A DNA stretch of 64,000 nucleotides from Lanius collurio (lineage: Eukaryota > Chordata > Aves > Passeriformes > Laniidae), in NCBI GenBank assembly GCA_020086605.1, contig JACBWW010000041.1, positions 1,209,487 through 1,273,486 on the forward strand, read 5' to 3'. Positions 1-13,600 of the stretch are shown piece after piece (position 1 is the first letter of the stretch; each line of letters begins with the position of its first letter). Position numbers and translations under genes: made by a program. The notes under the pieces are model-generated. The model made no database searches and had not been told where the DNA came from. It was given only the letters and a program-made list of their open reading frames with translations.

Positions 1-1591
1 TGACATATGAGCATCTCCTGCCCTATATGAAGATATTTGTGATATAAAACCCTCTTAAAGGAGGCACTACAATGCAATACTCATTTGTCTGTGCTTAACA
101 CAGATATTGATTGATTAAATGATATTATTTGCTCTTTGTATGTTGGACACTACTATGAAAGAAATACATCACTATTTTTAGGGTTCCTTATCGATGTGTA
201 AGAAGTTTCCAACAGGTATTGTTATTACACACAAGCAAAGGCACAGGTTTTGCTTGTCTGAGTCATAGCCTCAGTTTTACTGAAGTTGCAGTTAATAAAT
301 CCTGTGGTTCCCAGAGTGAGGGGCACTTGTGCACCTGGGGATGTGAAGTTGGTGTGTCCTGTGTCCATGTCCCCTATGCAAATGTACGTTTCCAAATGCA
401 ACTGCAAGCTAAAATATTGATAAATCAGATGATTTCTAGATTGTTTTAGATAAGTTCTGTTTGACAAGCAAGAATTGTGTGGTTTAGGTAGCATTAACTT
501 CCCATTTCTGCATCTTTGCCCTTCACGGGGATGCAGCAGGAAGAAAACCCAAAAGAAAGGATGGCTTGTGATGAAATATGGATCCAGCCAGCCCAGGTGA
601 AACAAAGCAATTAGGCTGGTGCTAGGCAGAGGTTGAGAAAGGAACCTGTCCAGCTAAAAAATACAGCTCCTCCCTTTTGATCTTGATAGTGGCTCCTGAG
701 TGACAGGATGAATTATATCCCTCAGCTCCGCTCCCCCTCGTTTCCCTCCAATAAAAGGGAGGAAATCTTTCTCATGGAGTGAGTGGGTGTCTGGGATTTG
801 GTAAGACAATTCTAAGTGTGGGAAACACCACACAGATCTCGTTTGAGACTGGCTGAATAACTTGACTGGGGTTTTAATGTTCTATCTCCCCTGGGGAGAA
901 TAAAGGGGAATAATTTAGACTCGTCCTTGAAGGTGAGGAAGTTGTAAATGCTAATTGTGAGAGTGTAGTTCTGCAAAGGGTTTTAATTCTTTGATTTTTC
1001 TATTTCAACTGCTTCTGCAGACTTTTTCTGAAAGCACAGTTCCTTAAAGAGCTCCATTATTTCATTTATGAAAGGGAAGATGAAGAGCTAAGCTGGTCAC
1101 TGTCCATAGCAAAGGGAAGGAATACAAAGAAAAGCTAATTAGATCTCAATTAGATCTCCAGTTTTCTTTAAATCAAAAACTTGTGCTGCCTCCAGCAATG
1201 ACTTTTTAGAAAAAGAACCTTGTCAACAATAGCACTGAAGGACTTATTAAATCAGATTCTTCTTGTCTGTCTTTCAAACATCTTGTCTAAGCTTAGCCTG
1301 GGTTTTCTTGTCAATGGAGCAAGATAATTATCTCTGGATGTAATTTATGCTGTCCATTTCCTTACATGACTATAGAGCAAGAACACATAAATCATTTACA
1401 TTATGCCTTTTAAGACAGCTAAAGCTAAGTGATTAAATTAATTTACTGTATTTGAAATATTCTGATGCTCACATTATCCTGTTTTGAGACAGACAGAGAG
1501 GCCATGAAGCACTTTCTGTATCTGTATCACCACACAGAAAATCCTTAAACATGTAGTTGATAAAAGGGGGTGAGATTGTTAAATCTGCTTC

Positions 1592-1695
1592 GTGGAATCA
1601 TGGAATGGTTTGGGTTGGAAAGGACATTAAAGCTCACCCAGTTCTATGGACAGAGATACCTTCCATGCCTGGCCTGGAGCACTTCCTGCAAACAG
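1592..1695 (-). mobile_element. CR1 LINE 3' fragment, antisense
   Basis: The stretch starts with a form of GAATCATAGAATGGTTTGG and continues through GGTTGGAAAGGACATTAAAG to a CCTTCCATGCCTGGCC-like segment. This is the reverse complement of the 3' end of avian CR1 elements. It is truncated after about 100 bases. Confidence 0.8.
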
Positions 1696-2531
1696 CAAAG
1701 AGGGGAAAAAGAAAGAAACAAGTGTGAAAAAACCAACCCAATTTCCAGGTGATGTTTGCAGTATAAAAGTCACTGCGATTTATATTAGTATGTTTTAATT
1801 TTTCAGAATAATGTGATTTCCAGCTGGTTTTTGTATGAGCCTGTTAGTGCAAAGAACTGCAAAGGAAGTGCTTCTCAGGAGGAGCAGTGAGATACACACG
1901 TGGGGCCCAAATGTTCCAGAAGAGGCTTCTCAGGAGGGTAATTTGGAGGCTTGTGCAATGTGTTTTCACCCTGATGGCTGATGGGACCTGCCTGTACCTG
2001 CTGACACACCTCAGGTGGGAAGGCTGCTTGGATCTTTACTCAGGAGTTGGAATGAATTTGGAGTTTTCCCCAAACACTAAAGCAGACAAATCTTCCTATA
2101 AATGGGGTTTGTGAGTCTGTGTAGAGTATGGGCACAGCTTGTAGTGTGCAGCAAATCCTTGCTGGCTCCTTGCTCTTCTTCATCTCCTTGCGCTTCTTCA
2201 GCTCTTGAAATTCCCAATTCCCCTCTTTTATAAGAGAAGGAGGGAGTGCAGTGGCACAAATATCAGGAGTGCCCCTCTCTGCCTTCCTTTCCAGGAGAAA
2301 ATCTGCTTTTACTGTGGACACTATCATAAGTTTCTCTCTAGATTGGCTCTAGGAATATGAGTGTAAAGGTCTTTTCCAACCAAAACGATTCCAGCTTTTT
2401 TTCTGCATTTCCCCATCCTTGCCAGTAGTGTGCTGCCAAAATAATCACCACCCTTTTGAAATCTCTCTGCTGACTTTCCACCATGACTGAGAACCATGTT
2501 TCACCTTCTATACCAGCTAATTGTGGATGGG

Positions 2532-2662
2532 GTTCCTTTCCTTTCCTTTCCTTTCCTTTCCTTTCCTTTCCTTTCCTTTCCTTTCCTTTCCTTTCCTTTC
2601 CTTTCCTTTCCTTTCCTTTCCTTTCCTTTCCTTTCCTTTCCTTTCCTTTCCTTTCCTTTCCT
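2532..2662. repeat. (TTTCC)n pentanucleotide microsatellite
   Basis: About 26 uninterrupted copies of a CTTTC/TTTCC unit form a pure pyrimidine tract on the plus strand and a purine tract (GGAAA) on the minus strand. The open frames that run through it on both strands are products of the repeat and are not genes. Such arrays are length-polymorphic and hard to assemble, so the true length may differ. Confidence 0.97.
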
Positions 2663-4784
2663 TCTCTTTTAGATTGATTTTGTTCCTTTTTCATTCATAA
2701 TTCCAACATATTTAGAGTTGCTGGGCTGTTCCTTTCACCTTTTCCAAACACTCCCTTCATCAGGACATCACCCTGTTCAGATTAGGAAAGGAAGTGATTG
2801 TGGTTCTGATATACAGGACTAAACAATTAGGAATTATGCAACGTTAATCCCTCTCTCCCCCACAGACTGGCAATGTCAAGTGGAAATCAGATCAGAATAT
2901 GCCAGGTACTGGATGATGAGAGGTCAATTTAGCAATGCTGTGATATAAGATTACTTGGAAGAGCCAAGGATTTCCAAGGGATTTCTGGCTCCTTCTGACC
3001 CTTATTCTAAAATAAAATGTTTGTATTTGCAGGAGAGGGAGGAAGAGAGGGACTGGTAGATTTGGACATCATTGAAATAATGGATAGAACTGGCCATCAC
3101 CTTAACTCTGCTTTCACTTCACAAGCCTAAGTTTGAAATACTCTGCTTGAAACAGAGCAGTTGTGAAATACTTTCACCAATTTCTGCTGTTGGTAGGAAA
3201 GCTGCTTTCTAAATTAATCAAGATAAGGCAAGGGAAAGTCATGTGGACTGATAAAGCTTTCAGCTGCTGTATTTATTGCTCCTTGCTCTAACAAGGGAGC
3301 AATGCCTCCTGTTGGGAGGGAGTGATCATACACCTGGTTTATGTGCAACTTTATGTACAGCTGGTCTGTCATTCTTTATTCTGTCTCCCCTTTCTGGCCT
3401 CTCTTGTAGGTAATTGCTGTCCTGGTGAAGTCTGAGGTGTGAGAAACGAGGCTGATGAGAGAAATCACTTCCCCACAGAGTTTACAAAATCCCTTCTATT
3501 ATGCAGCAACTTCAGCATGTGCCACCTCCATAACTCCAGTACCCAGCATTTTCCTCAGCTTATTTGCCATTTATCCCACTAACAGCACTAGAAGTGATCC
3601 CATGTTAACATTTCCCAGCCACACTCTTTGTAGTTTTTGTTCAGGTTCTTCTCTTCCCTACTTTTTTTTTGCCATAGTTTGGCTCATGCTCTCAAATATG
3701 TTTCCAGTTCCCATGGCAGCTTTTCCTCTGTGTTGACATCCTGGCCTGCCTTGTTCAGACATGCAGAGTCACTTATTTGGTGCCTCCTCAGCCATGAATT
3801 TGGGACTGGAAACTTCTGATTTGATTTGGATAGAAGTATGGTCACCTGGTACTTGAAAGTGCAAGTTGGGATGAAGAAAAGAGCAATAATGCAGGGTTTT
3901 CCTCAGAGTTTAAGTGGTTAAAAGTGAGGGAGAGTTGGTGGGAGATTGCTTCCACACGTTTTTATAATTTCTTCAAGGGGTTAAAGGGACCTGTGGGTGC
4001 ATCATCTTCTCTACCAGGGTGTGACGTGGTGTGACAGGAGAGAGATTCTATCACTTTGTAGTCAGCAAGTCTGTGCTGCAAACCCTGAGTCAAGGGCTGG
4101 TGCTTCTTGGGGGGCAGCAGATAAGATCTGCTCTTGTGAAAGATCACATTGCATCACATGAAGCTGCAAGGATTCAGTTCTGCTACTTCAGACCTGGGGA
4201 GCACACCCAGAGAATGGATTACCATACCCAAAAAGGAGGGGTAGCAGCAGCTCTGGGCTGTACCAGCTGCTCCGGTACAACACAATTGATCAAATCCTTC
4301 CCCACCTGATCCTTTTCTACCCCAGCCTTCAGGACCAGGACCAGAAGGCAGTGAGGAGTTTCCATGGCAAGCACTCTGTCTTACCCACAGCACCCATTTG
4401 GCTGAACACATCTGAAGTCCTCAGGAGGACATCAGGGCCCTCAAAAGTGCCTGCCCTGGCATTCCTTCCAGTCTGATGCTGCAAACTCCAAGGACTAGCA
4501 CAGATCCTGCTAGGAATGAGGAATGAATAGAGAATATTCCTTTAAGGAGTTTTACCACATGGAAGAATAAGAAAAGAAAAAGAAGGAACAGGGGTTACAG
4601 GCTGCAAATAATAACTTAGGGATATGACTTTCATTCTTCTAGAAATTACATTTTTATGGATAATTTATTTTGTTTATTTATTATGAATAATTTGTTTTGT
4701 TTGCTTATATTTTTATTTATGTTTTGCTCTGAGTTACTCAGCTTAATTAGTGCACCTTTTATTTTTTTTCCTTTTTCCTCAAGA

Positions 4785-4981
4785 GGTGGTTGATGCTTCA
4801 AGCCTGGCAGTGTTTAAGAAGCATTTGAATGATAGAGGCTTTAATTTTTGGTCAGTCCTGAAGTGGTCAGGCATGATATTTGTAATGATCTAAATGACTA
4901 AGTGATCTAAGTGACTAAATGAGAATCCCTTGCAAACAACTCAACTCAAATATTCTATTGTATTCTATTCGGTTCTATTCT
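4785..4981 (+). mobile_element. CR1 LINE 3' fragment, sense
   Basis: The piece contains an AGAGGTGGTTGATGCTTCAA-type segment and a GTGTTTAAGAAGCATTTGAA-type segment. It ends in degenerate ATTCTATTG-like 8-bp repeats, as expected of a CR1 3' terminus. The copy is old and gapped. Confidence 0.65.
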
Positions 4982-5854
4982 CTCTGCCTGTAGGAGAGAG
5001 GAAATTCCTGCTTGTACATTTATGAAGGTGCTTGGCCTCCTCATGTCTTTGGTGCCAATCACCTAATTAATGTTTCTCTCCAGAATCTGCCACATTCATG
5101 ACATGCAGAAAGGGAACTAATGGAGTCCCTTTGGCAGTCAGCAAATATATTAATCCCTTAGGAAATGCAACAGATCAAATTGGAAAAAAACCAGATTTTA
5201 ATCTGCACAAAAAATCCATTTACCTTTGCCCCAATTTTTTTTTTTAATAGGCTTGATGACATATGCTTTTAGACAAAAGTTCCAGAAAGGACCATGACAC
5301 AGCTCTGGTACACTGCAAGGAAAGGAAGACTGGATTACAGGACCATAAAAATGTGGGATGTGTGAAGGAACAATGGTTATCAGGTAGCTATCAAGTCATA
5401 ATTTGATGCTTATCTTTTTTGGCAGCTGACATCTCCATTGTGAAAAGACAGGTTGCAAAACCAATCAGTGCTGCTTAATGTGAGTAAAAAAATTGAGGAG
5501 CTGCAACCTTGATGATGTGGTGCAGATTAATGAAGGGTTGGTTCCCAAATGGATTGTCCCATTGTAAGGACATGCTGCTGCAGGGGAACTGGGTGCTGTT
5601 GTCAGCATTTCTGTCACAGCAGGGGCCACAGTGATAATGTCATGAGTGTCCTGCATGTGACAGGCAACTCCTTCTCCCAGCAGGTTACCTGGCTCATCCT
5701 GAGGTAATTAAGGCTTCAGTTATCCAAGGGCTTGACATAAATCCATGTAAGGTCTTAAAAGTTCTCTCCCATTCTGAGTGCTCGAGGGCAGTTTTTAAAA
5801 TATCTAAAGCTCCAGCTAAGCTCTTGGTTGTCTCCTGAAATCCCCAAGTTCAAG

Positions 5855-6060
5855 CCTTGACCAGCCTGGCCTGGAACACCTCCAGGGATGGCACAGCCAC
5901 AGCTTCTCTAGGAAACCTGTGCCAGGGCCTCCTTATGCTCACAGGGAAGAATTTCTTCCAAATATCCCATCTAGCCCCTCCTTCTGTCAGTTTGAAGACA
6001 TTTCCCCTTGTCCTGGCACTTTAGGCCCTTGTCCAAAGTCCACCTCCAGCTCCCTTGGAG
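5855..6060 (-). mobile_element. CR1 LINE fragment, antisense
   Basis: It carries the usual antisense CR1 blocks in order: a CAGCCTGGCCTGGAACA-like block, CTCCAGGGATGG, GGGAAGAATTTCTTCC, then TTTCCCCTTGTCCTG and CACCTCCAGCTCCC. It is truncated at both ends. Confidence 0.85.
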
Positions 6061-7139
6061 CCCCTTTGGGTATGAGAATTGTGTACAATTATTAAACTTC
6101 CTTTTAAGGCACCTTATTGCTCAGGCTGTCTCTGGGAGCTGGGCAGAGAAATCACCTTTAGGATTTTCACACCTTCCTATAAAGGAGAAGAGACAGAAAT
6201 ATTGTGTAAACAACTTAATTGAGATAACTAGATGAGATTTCTTCTTTTTATCAGCATTCCTTTTGGAAATCTATACTGCAGAATCATTATCAAGTGTGAG
6301 ATTTATCACCACAAGCAGACTCAAGAACAAACAAGCACTGACAAAAAAGAGGCAAGTAGATGTGTGAGAAATGTTGTAAATGTAAAGCAATTAATTCAAA
6401 TCAATTAATCATCAAAAGACAGTAACTCAGATAAATTAATTCATGTACTTTGAAAACCCTGTCCTAATTGTAGGCTACTCCATCTGGGTTGTTACTGATG
6501 TGGGTTTTAACAGGTGGTTTAGTACAAAATTAAGAAATCATTCAGTCAATCCCAGTTTTAAATTTTCAAGATTGGGTCTGTTTTGACAAGAGAAAATTGT
6601 GTGGATGCTGTAACTATTCAGAGTGAAAGGAAAAGTGGCACCAAGAGTTCTTCTGCAATTAAGGCTCATTTCCTGGAGCCCCCAAGTCTAATTAATAATT
6701 TTCACAAACACAAAGGGGGCAGTAGGAGGGAAAGAAACAGCAGTTTCACGACCTACCATCAGAACCTGGGACAACATCCCATGTGTGCCATCCCAGGTTT
6801 ATCCCAGGTAACAGAAGCACCCAGGGCAGAGCTTTGAGGATTGTCTCTGCCATAGGCTCTGTGGGAGCTCCCTGCTCCTTGTGGGTGCTGGAAAACTGGA
6901 CATAAAGAAATATGGGGTTTCATCAGGTGCTAGATATAATACTGAGTTTTCTGGAGATTGAGGTGGTTCAGTTGTTGGGTTATAGGAATGTGCTTAATTC
7001 ATGTTTCACCCAGGGGGTTTGTGGACTCTAACATCAAAAGAGAAGGTGCAGAGCGATATTAATTTTTCTGGTTAATCACAGGAGTGTTTTAAGGGAAGTT
7101 TTCCCTGTCTGAGCCCATGCTGGGAATGGGATGAACTTG

Positions 7140-7690
7140 CTGAGAACCCCCCTAAGCAGTCAGGAACTCCGCACCTGCGGGTACTGCGGGGCTTTGGGTC
7201 CTGGGGATGCAGAACCGGAGCCGGAAAGGGGCAAGTTTGGGGCAAACCCAACCCCGAGGATCTGAGGCTGGAGGAGGAGGCGGGGACTGGGGCCGGGGCC
7301 GGTCCCTCCCTTAAAAGCCACGGTGGAGCGGGATGCGGGGCTGGAGCAGCGGGAGGAGGGCAGGAGGCAGGATGGCTCTGCCAGGAGGTGGCGGGGAGGT
7401 GCGGGATGGGGACGGAGACAGAGATGGGGACAGGGACAGGGCTTCTGCCGGGGGACTGCGGCAATTCACCTGGGAGGAGATCGGGCAGCGGAGCGGGCGG
7501 GGGCCGGCGCCGCAGGAGCGCTGGCTGGTGATCCACAGGAAGGTGTACGACATCAGCCACTTCTGCCGGAGACACCCGGGAGGGGCCCGGCTCCTCGTCA
7601 GCCACGCCGGGCAGGACGCCACGGTGAGCGGAGCCGGGACGCGCCGGAGGAGGGGACCCGGGAAAAGTCGTGCGGAGAGGGCTTAGGAGC
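7140..7690. promoter_or_regulatory. CpG island promoter of the desaturase gene
   Basis: A sharp rise in GC and CpG content covers the upstream flank, the first exon and the start of intron 1. A TTAAAAG element at 7311-7317 is placed like a weak TATA box about 55-60 bases before the proposed ATG at 7372, which would leave a very short 5' UTR. The transcription start itself cannot be seen. Confidence 0.6.
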
Positions 7691-10600
7691 GACCTCAGTG
7701 GAGATCGGCGGATGGGACAGGGTCGAGGGAGCGAAGTGTCACCGCTTCATGCGAGCCTCGCCATCCCCGTGCCGTGGGAAAGGGCAGACGAGGAGATGCA
7801 GCCTGCGGGAACGGGATCGGAGCTGTTGCTCCTGCTAAATCAGTGCAACAGCTGGAGCCTGGCCAGAGGAGCACATGGAGACTCAGCCTGGGGGAGAGAA
7901 GCCTCCAGGAGGACCCCAGAGCTCCTTCCAGTACCTAAAGGGCTCCAGGAGAGCTGGAGAGGGACTTTGGACAAGGGCCTGGAGAAACAGGATAAAGGGA
8001 TAAAGGACAGCTTTGATCTCAAAGAGGGTCGATTTAAATTGGATATGAAGAAGAAAGTTTAGATGATGAGGGTGGTGAAACACTGGCACAGGTCACCCAG
8101 AGGTGCCCCATCCCTGAACATACTCAAGACCAGGTTGGATGGAGCAACCTGATGTAGTTGAAGATATCTCTGCTCATTGCAGGGGGGTTGGACAAAATGA
8201 GCTTTAAAAGTCCCTTCCAACCCAAACCATTCTGTGATTCTTAAGTCTGCAGTATTCCTCTTATCTCCTGGTCTTACTGTGAGCTGCAGTAAGTTTTTCC
8301 ATATATAAGTGATATTTGAGAGTCATGGAAATCAAAATGATTTTCAGTCCATCAAGTTTAAATTTCAAATTGTGTATTAATTGAACTTTGCATTCTGTAA
8401 TTTCCATCACTCATTTCTTGAGTTACTACTGCTGGATTTATTTCATTTTAGCATGCTGGGAAATCCCAGACAATGGATGAACCAGGTATTTTGTTTCTGG
8501 GATGTGAGCCGCTCCTTGGAGGTTGTTTCCATGTCCAGATCCTTAAGCCCTGCAGGCCTTGAGCCACTTTTGTGTCTGTCTATCTTGCATTAGGTCCATT
8601 GCTTAATCTTTTGGATGGACATAATGAAAAATTAAGAAATCATCTTAATTGAATTGGAAGATTTTTAATCAAAAGCATAGAGCCACGAAAGGTGGCAATT
8701 CAGGAGAGGATGTGAAGCACAGAAGGCACTCAGTGAGCAAAGAGACCTGAGGAATGAGAAAAACATGTATGATTAATGCCACCATTTTAGTAAGGGTGAC
8801 ACTGCATGAAACTGTGGGAATCCTTTTGGTGCTGCTTTTTGTTGTGGTGATCTCTCACAAAAGATGAAAAAGCAGGGACACCTTCCACTAGACTAGGTTG
8901 CTTCAGCCTGGCCTTGGACACTTCCAGGAATGGAGTGATTTAAAGGGCAATTTAAAAATTTTTTCAGAAACTTTTTTAAACAAAATTTGAATTTCTTTTC
9001 CTTTACTTCTGTGCCTTTGCAGGATGCCTTTGTGGCCTTCCACGTCAACAAGGTGCTGGTGAGCAAGTACATGAAGCCACTGCAGATTGGGGAGCTGGCA
9101 CCAGACCAACCCAGCATTGAGCCCACTAAAAATGTAAGTCTGTCCTCACAAATCAGATCAAAGGAGATTAAAGGGAAATATTCTGAGATTACACCTTGTT
9201 CTTCTCTATCAGCACAGCTCCTGGAGCAATGGGATCCAGCTTCCTCACATTTTTTTTGTGCTCCTGCTTTGAAACAATGCATGAATATGAGCCTAAATCC
9301 ACATTATGTGGTGGAGAATGAGATTCCTGAAGACAAATTTTTATTATCACAGCAACAAAATAGCAGAGTTATCACTGCTTCTTTCTCTTGCTTTGAGGAA
9401 GGGCTAACCAAAAGGAAAAGGAATAGTCTTGGAGAATAAATATTTTCTTCCTCTGTTACTCCTGGGAAGGGAAAAGTGAAGACAAATACAAGGAATCATT
9501 TCATCCAAAGATCTGCCACAAGGTGGCATGGGAAGTTCATGCACACAAAGTCCAACTTGCACTAGACTCACCTTCCAGCTGAGCCCTCTGCTGCCTGCCA
9601 AGGGTTTGACAGAAGAAGCACAGAGGATTTGGTTCAGGGATTAGGATGCAGACGTTGTGATGGCTGCTCCTGGCTCCTCAACAAAAAGCTGTAGCAGAGC
9701 AATGATGTTGTTTATCAAACCCAGCTCTTGCCCTTTTAGCCAGATCCTTTGCTCTTTCTCCCTGCCATTAAAGTCATTTTTGGGTTATGAGGCTGCAGTG
9801 GTGCCCTCTAAAACCAGAGAATTGTAGCCCTGGTGCTTCCCCCAGGAAATGCTGGTGAAAGATTTCCGGGAATTGCGTGCTACAGTGGAGAGAATGGGAC
9901 TCCTGGAGCCAAACCAACTCTTCTTCTTCCTGCTCCTGGCTCACATCCTGCTCTTGGATACAGCTGCTTGGCTCATCCTCTTCTACTTTGGAACATCCTT
10001 ACTCCCCTTGATTTTCTCCCTGCTGGTGCTGACCATTTCCCAGGTGAGCAATGAATTCCATGGCATGGACTTGCATCCTACACACACACACACACATAGA
10101 AGCAGTTCCTCGTCCTTTGTTTTCTCATTGGGCACAGTTTCACTTTGCCATAAAAACACAGCCACTCTCTGGATACCAAAAAGAAATTCTGCATGTGGGG
10201 AGCTCACACTAAACTTAGTTTGGGATTCTTTTCAGCAAGATATATTCTGGGGGAAGCCTTGAGAGTGTCAGGATTTCACAGTCCCTTTCCACTGGGCACT
10301 TGGGAGCAGTGTCTGAGAATTAAATCTTGACATTTCAAAGTGAAGGATGAGTGTGGCACCATCTTGGCCTCAACTCCTGTTTTTTTCTCCCCTCCCAAAG
10401 TTTTCTTTTTCCTCTTCCAGGTCCAGGCTTCCTGGTTACAACACGATTTAGGACACCTTTCAGTATTCAGGAAGACCAAGTGGAACCACTTGCTCCACAA
10501 GTTTGTGATGTGCCATTTGATTGTGAGTCCCTGGGAAACTTCTGAGGGTTTTCCTGTAAAAACATGTGTTCTGAAGACTCTGTGGAGCATGTGCAGCACT

Positions 10601-13600
10601 GTGGGAAAGATTAGGGTCAGGAACTGAGGGGTTTCTAGCTCTGAAGGTGCTTTTCATGCTTTGTTCTTCCCTTGAACAGGGAGCTTCAGCCAAGTGGTGG
10701 ACTCTCCTGCACTCCCAGCACCACGCCAAACCCAACTGCTTCCACAAGGACCCTGACATTGATATGCACCCTTTCCTCTTCACTTTGGGGAAGAAATTCT
10801 CCGTGGAGGTCAGTGTCTGGGTGTGGGAAGTCTAAAACTAAGGTGTGATGGCATGTTCTGTGAAGAGATTTATTTCTCCACGGTTCAATTAAGTCCCTTT
10901 AAGAATTGAATATTGATCAGCTGACACATTGATGTAAACAGATTAGACATGATGGAAGGGCATTGTACATAGGGTGGAAAACCCACCAGCACATTAATGG
11001 CTGGAGAAATCTAATGACCTACAACAGCAACTCAATAATTAATGATCATCAGATAACTTGTAAATGTCAGTGTAAGGCATGGCTGCACTCAGCCTGGAAT
11101 TATTATTTTAACATTAACGTTTGAGGCTCAGTCACAGGGGTGGCTTTGGTGTGCCCATGTCTTCTAGAAGAGTTTGCTGTGGCAGGAACAGCAGGACTGA
11201 ATAACCCAGGGCTGTTCTTGAAGCTCCAGTTGGGCAGAATTTGTTGGACCCTGTAGGATATTCCCAGTTTGTCCTGCTTGGACACTTCCAGGAGTGACAA
11301 CCTAAGAGTGCTGAACCCCTTTTGCTGTAGATCCCATCAGTTCTTGAGACCCCCTCAGAGCAGCTACAGCAGTGAAATATTTCTCTCCATGCCATCATGG
11401 AACGGCCATTTAAGTTGAGAGAATCAGAATAGAAATAAGAAGAAAAAAAATGAGAGAAAATACATATTTCTGACCTCTAATATAACTTAGCCTTGATATA
11501 TCTAATTCTTCACAAAATTAATCATGACACAAGAAATGAGGATTGTGGGAAGTGTGCAACAAGAGTCCCGCTGGAAAATAAAGAGACAAGAACAAGTTAC
11601 CTGTGCAAATTGCTTAGTCTCCACTCTTTTTAATTTTTTTTTCTTTTTTTATTTTTCTCACAGCTTGGAATCAAAAAGAAAAAATACATGCCCTACAACC
11701 ACCAGCACAAGTATTTCTTCATCAGTGAGTATCTCCATCCTCCTGCCTTTCCCTCAGAGGTGATAAAGGGGCTTGGAGATTCTACTTTTGACCTGTAGAA
11801 CTTGAGAAAAACAAAGGTGTCCAAGTCAAACAACACAATAAAAAGCCATAATAATAACAACCAGATTTTTGGAAGAGTTGAAGACCCAACACATCCTATC
11901 CCAGACCTCCCACATCCCCCACAGTGGCTCTGGGTTATGATGTCATACCACATCTTTCAGTAGTATCAAAGTCTGTGGGTTTGGGGTTTTCTTGGTTTGG
12001 TTGGGTTTCTTGGGGTTGTTTAAAGTGCAAGAGAGATGTCCTTTTGGAAGTCTGAGTTTGAGTTCTTCAACCCCAAATCCCTGATAGAAAAGGGATTTCA
12101 TATGCATTCCTGTTGTTGTCCTGCTTTGAACAAAGGAAGAAGGAGCCAGATAGGCTTTGGGCTGTGGAAGCCCAATAATCATTTGTGGCTGCTCCTCAGT
12201 CAAGAACCTAAAATGAAATCTGAGGTTTGTAAGAACTCTCAGACTAATGGACATCCCTAGAAAGGTTTAAAGGCACTAATACATCATCCTAACCTGGAAT
12301 ATTCTCCACACTGAGCAGCAGTTTAGGACCCTTCCCTTCCAGGCAGATGTTGTCACTCAGTCCATGATGTCACCAGTGATGATGAATTTTTCTTTCCAGC
12401 TCTTCCTCCGTTCCTGTTCCCCACCTACTTCCACTACCACACGTTCTACATTGCCTACACAAAGAAGTACTGGGTGGTAAGTTCTGCTATTTGTGTGACC
12501 AAAAGGGACCTTCAACCTTCCTTCTGAGCATGGAGCCAGCTCCTTGCTGGGCAGCAATGCTCAGATTCACCTCTCACAGCAAGCTGTGAGAAAGCATCAT
12601 TAGCTTGTGTTAGACTGCTCTAGATTATTCCATTCAGGAAAAATAACTGTCAAAGCTGTATGTAGATTGTTCTCTTATACTATGAAGCTTAAAAAACAAC
12701 TTCAGCAAATGTAATTTATAATGACCTGCTTTTCTTGTTATCTCTGGTTTTGGTAGGACCTGGCCTGGATGCTGACCTTCTACATCCGATTCTTTTATAC
12801 TTATGGATTATTATTAGAAATAAAGAGTCTCCTGGCATATTATTTTATATTCAGGTGATGTCTCTTTAGAAGGTTGTCCAGCCTTTCCTCCCCACATTCT
12901 TTCCATCTGTACGTGCCTGCCTTTCTCTGCATTTATGTTTCCACATTCTTCTTTACCACCTCATTTTTTGCCTGCTTTTTAATTCATAAGTTCTTTTGTT
13001 CAATTGCAAGTACAAGTTTTATGTTGCCCCCTTGGCTGTGGCAGCAAAGAGATTTCACTGAGTGCTGACCAAATTGTGAAATGCCTACCTTATATAACAT
13101 TCAGTGCTTTGGGTGCTGGATCTGCTGCTACTTAAAGAGAACTTTTAACCAAAACAGCTCAGCCAAGGCTTGCAAATGCCCAGGCATTATCCAGCAGCAG
13201 TGGCTGGAAGGGACAACACACTCTCCACTTGGATCACTTCACTGATTCTTATCAGTTTGGGCCTTGGCTACAGATAAAACAAGCTGAGCACCAGTCAGTG
13301 TTATAACAAAACACATGAAATAATTGTGAGTTTCATAAGGAAGTGTCAAACTTCCAGGGTTTGGAAGTCCTTCCAGGTGCTGGCCTAGCAAGGCTGGTGT
13401 TCAGCTGTGTCTCTGAGTCTGGCTCTGCTGTTATTTCAAGGGCTCTTCCCTCACCTGCTCACCCAGTACTGAATTGTCTCATCTCCCTGCACAGGATGCT
13501 GGAGAGCAGCTGGTTTGTCTGGGTCTCACAGATGAACCATATCCCAATGGAAATCGACTACGACAAGAATTTGGACTGGATGTCTGCTCAGGTAAAACAT

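Larger units (their letters stand above)
1..7139. other. Intergenic region upstream of the desaturase gene
   Basis: No gene could be supported here. The open frames are short, lack any family pattern I recognise, and are not joined by convincing splice sites into a protein. The region holds three CR1 fragments (about 1592-1695, 4785-4981 and 5855-6060) and a long TTTCC microsatellite (2532-2662), listed separately. The remainder is AT-rich unique sequence. Distant enhancers of the desaturase gene or of an off-window neighbour could lie here, but the sequence alone does not show them. Confidence 0.7.

Noticed and set aside
2338..2694. 118-residue frame with a repeated KERKG unit, and its plus-strand partner
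   Set aside because: Translation of the TTTCC microsatellite.
4031..4309. 92-residue plus-strand frame in the left intergenic region
   Set aside because: Looked possibly gene-like in composition, but I see no motif, promoter or partner exons.
7323..7838. 171-residue frame overlapping desaturase exon 1 in another frame
   Set aside because: Runs through the exon 1 donor into the intron and shows no domain. The HPGG frame is the real one.
7670..8062. 130-residue frame in desaturase intron 1
   Set aside because: Composed mostly of a CR1 fragment.
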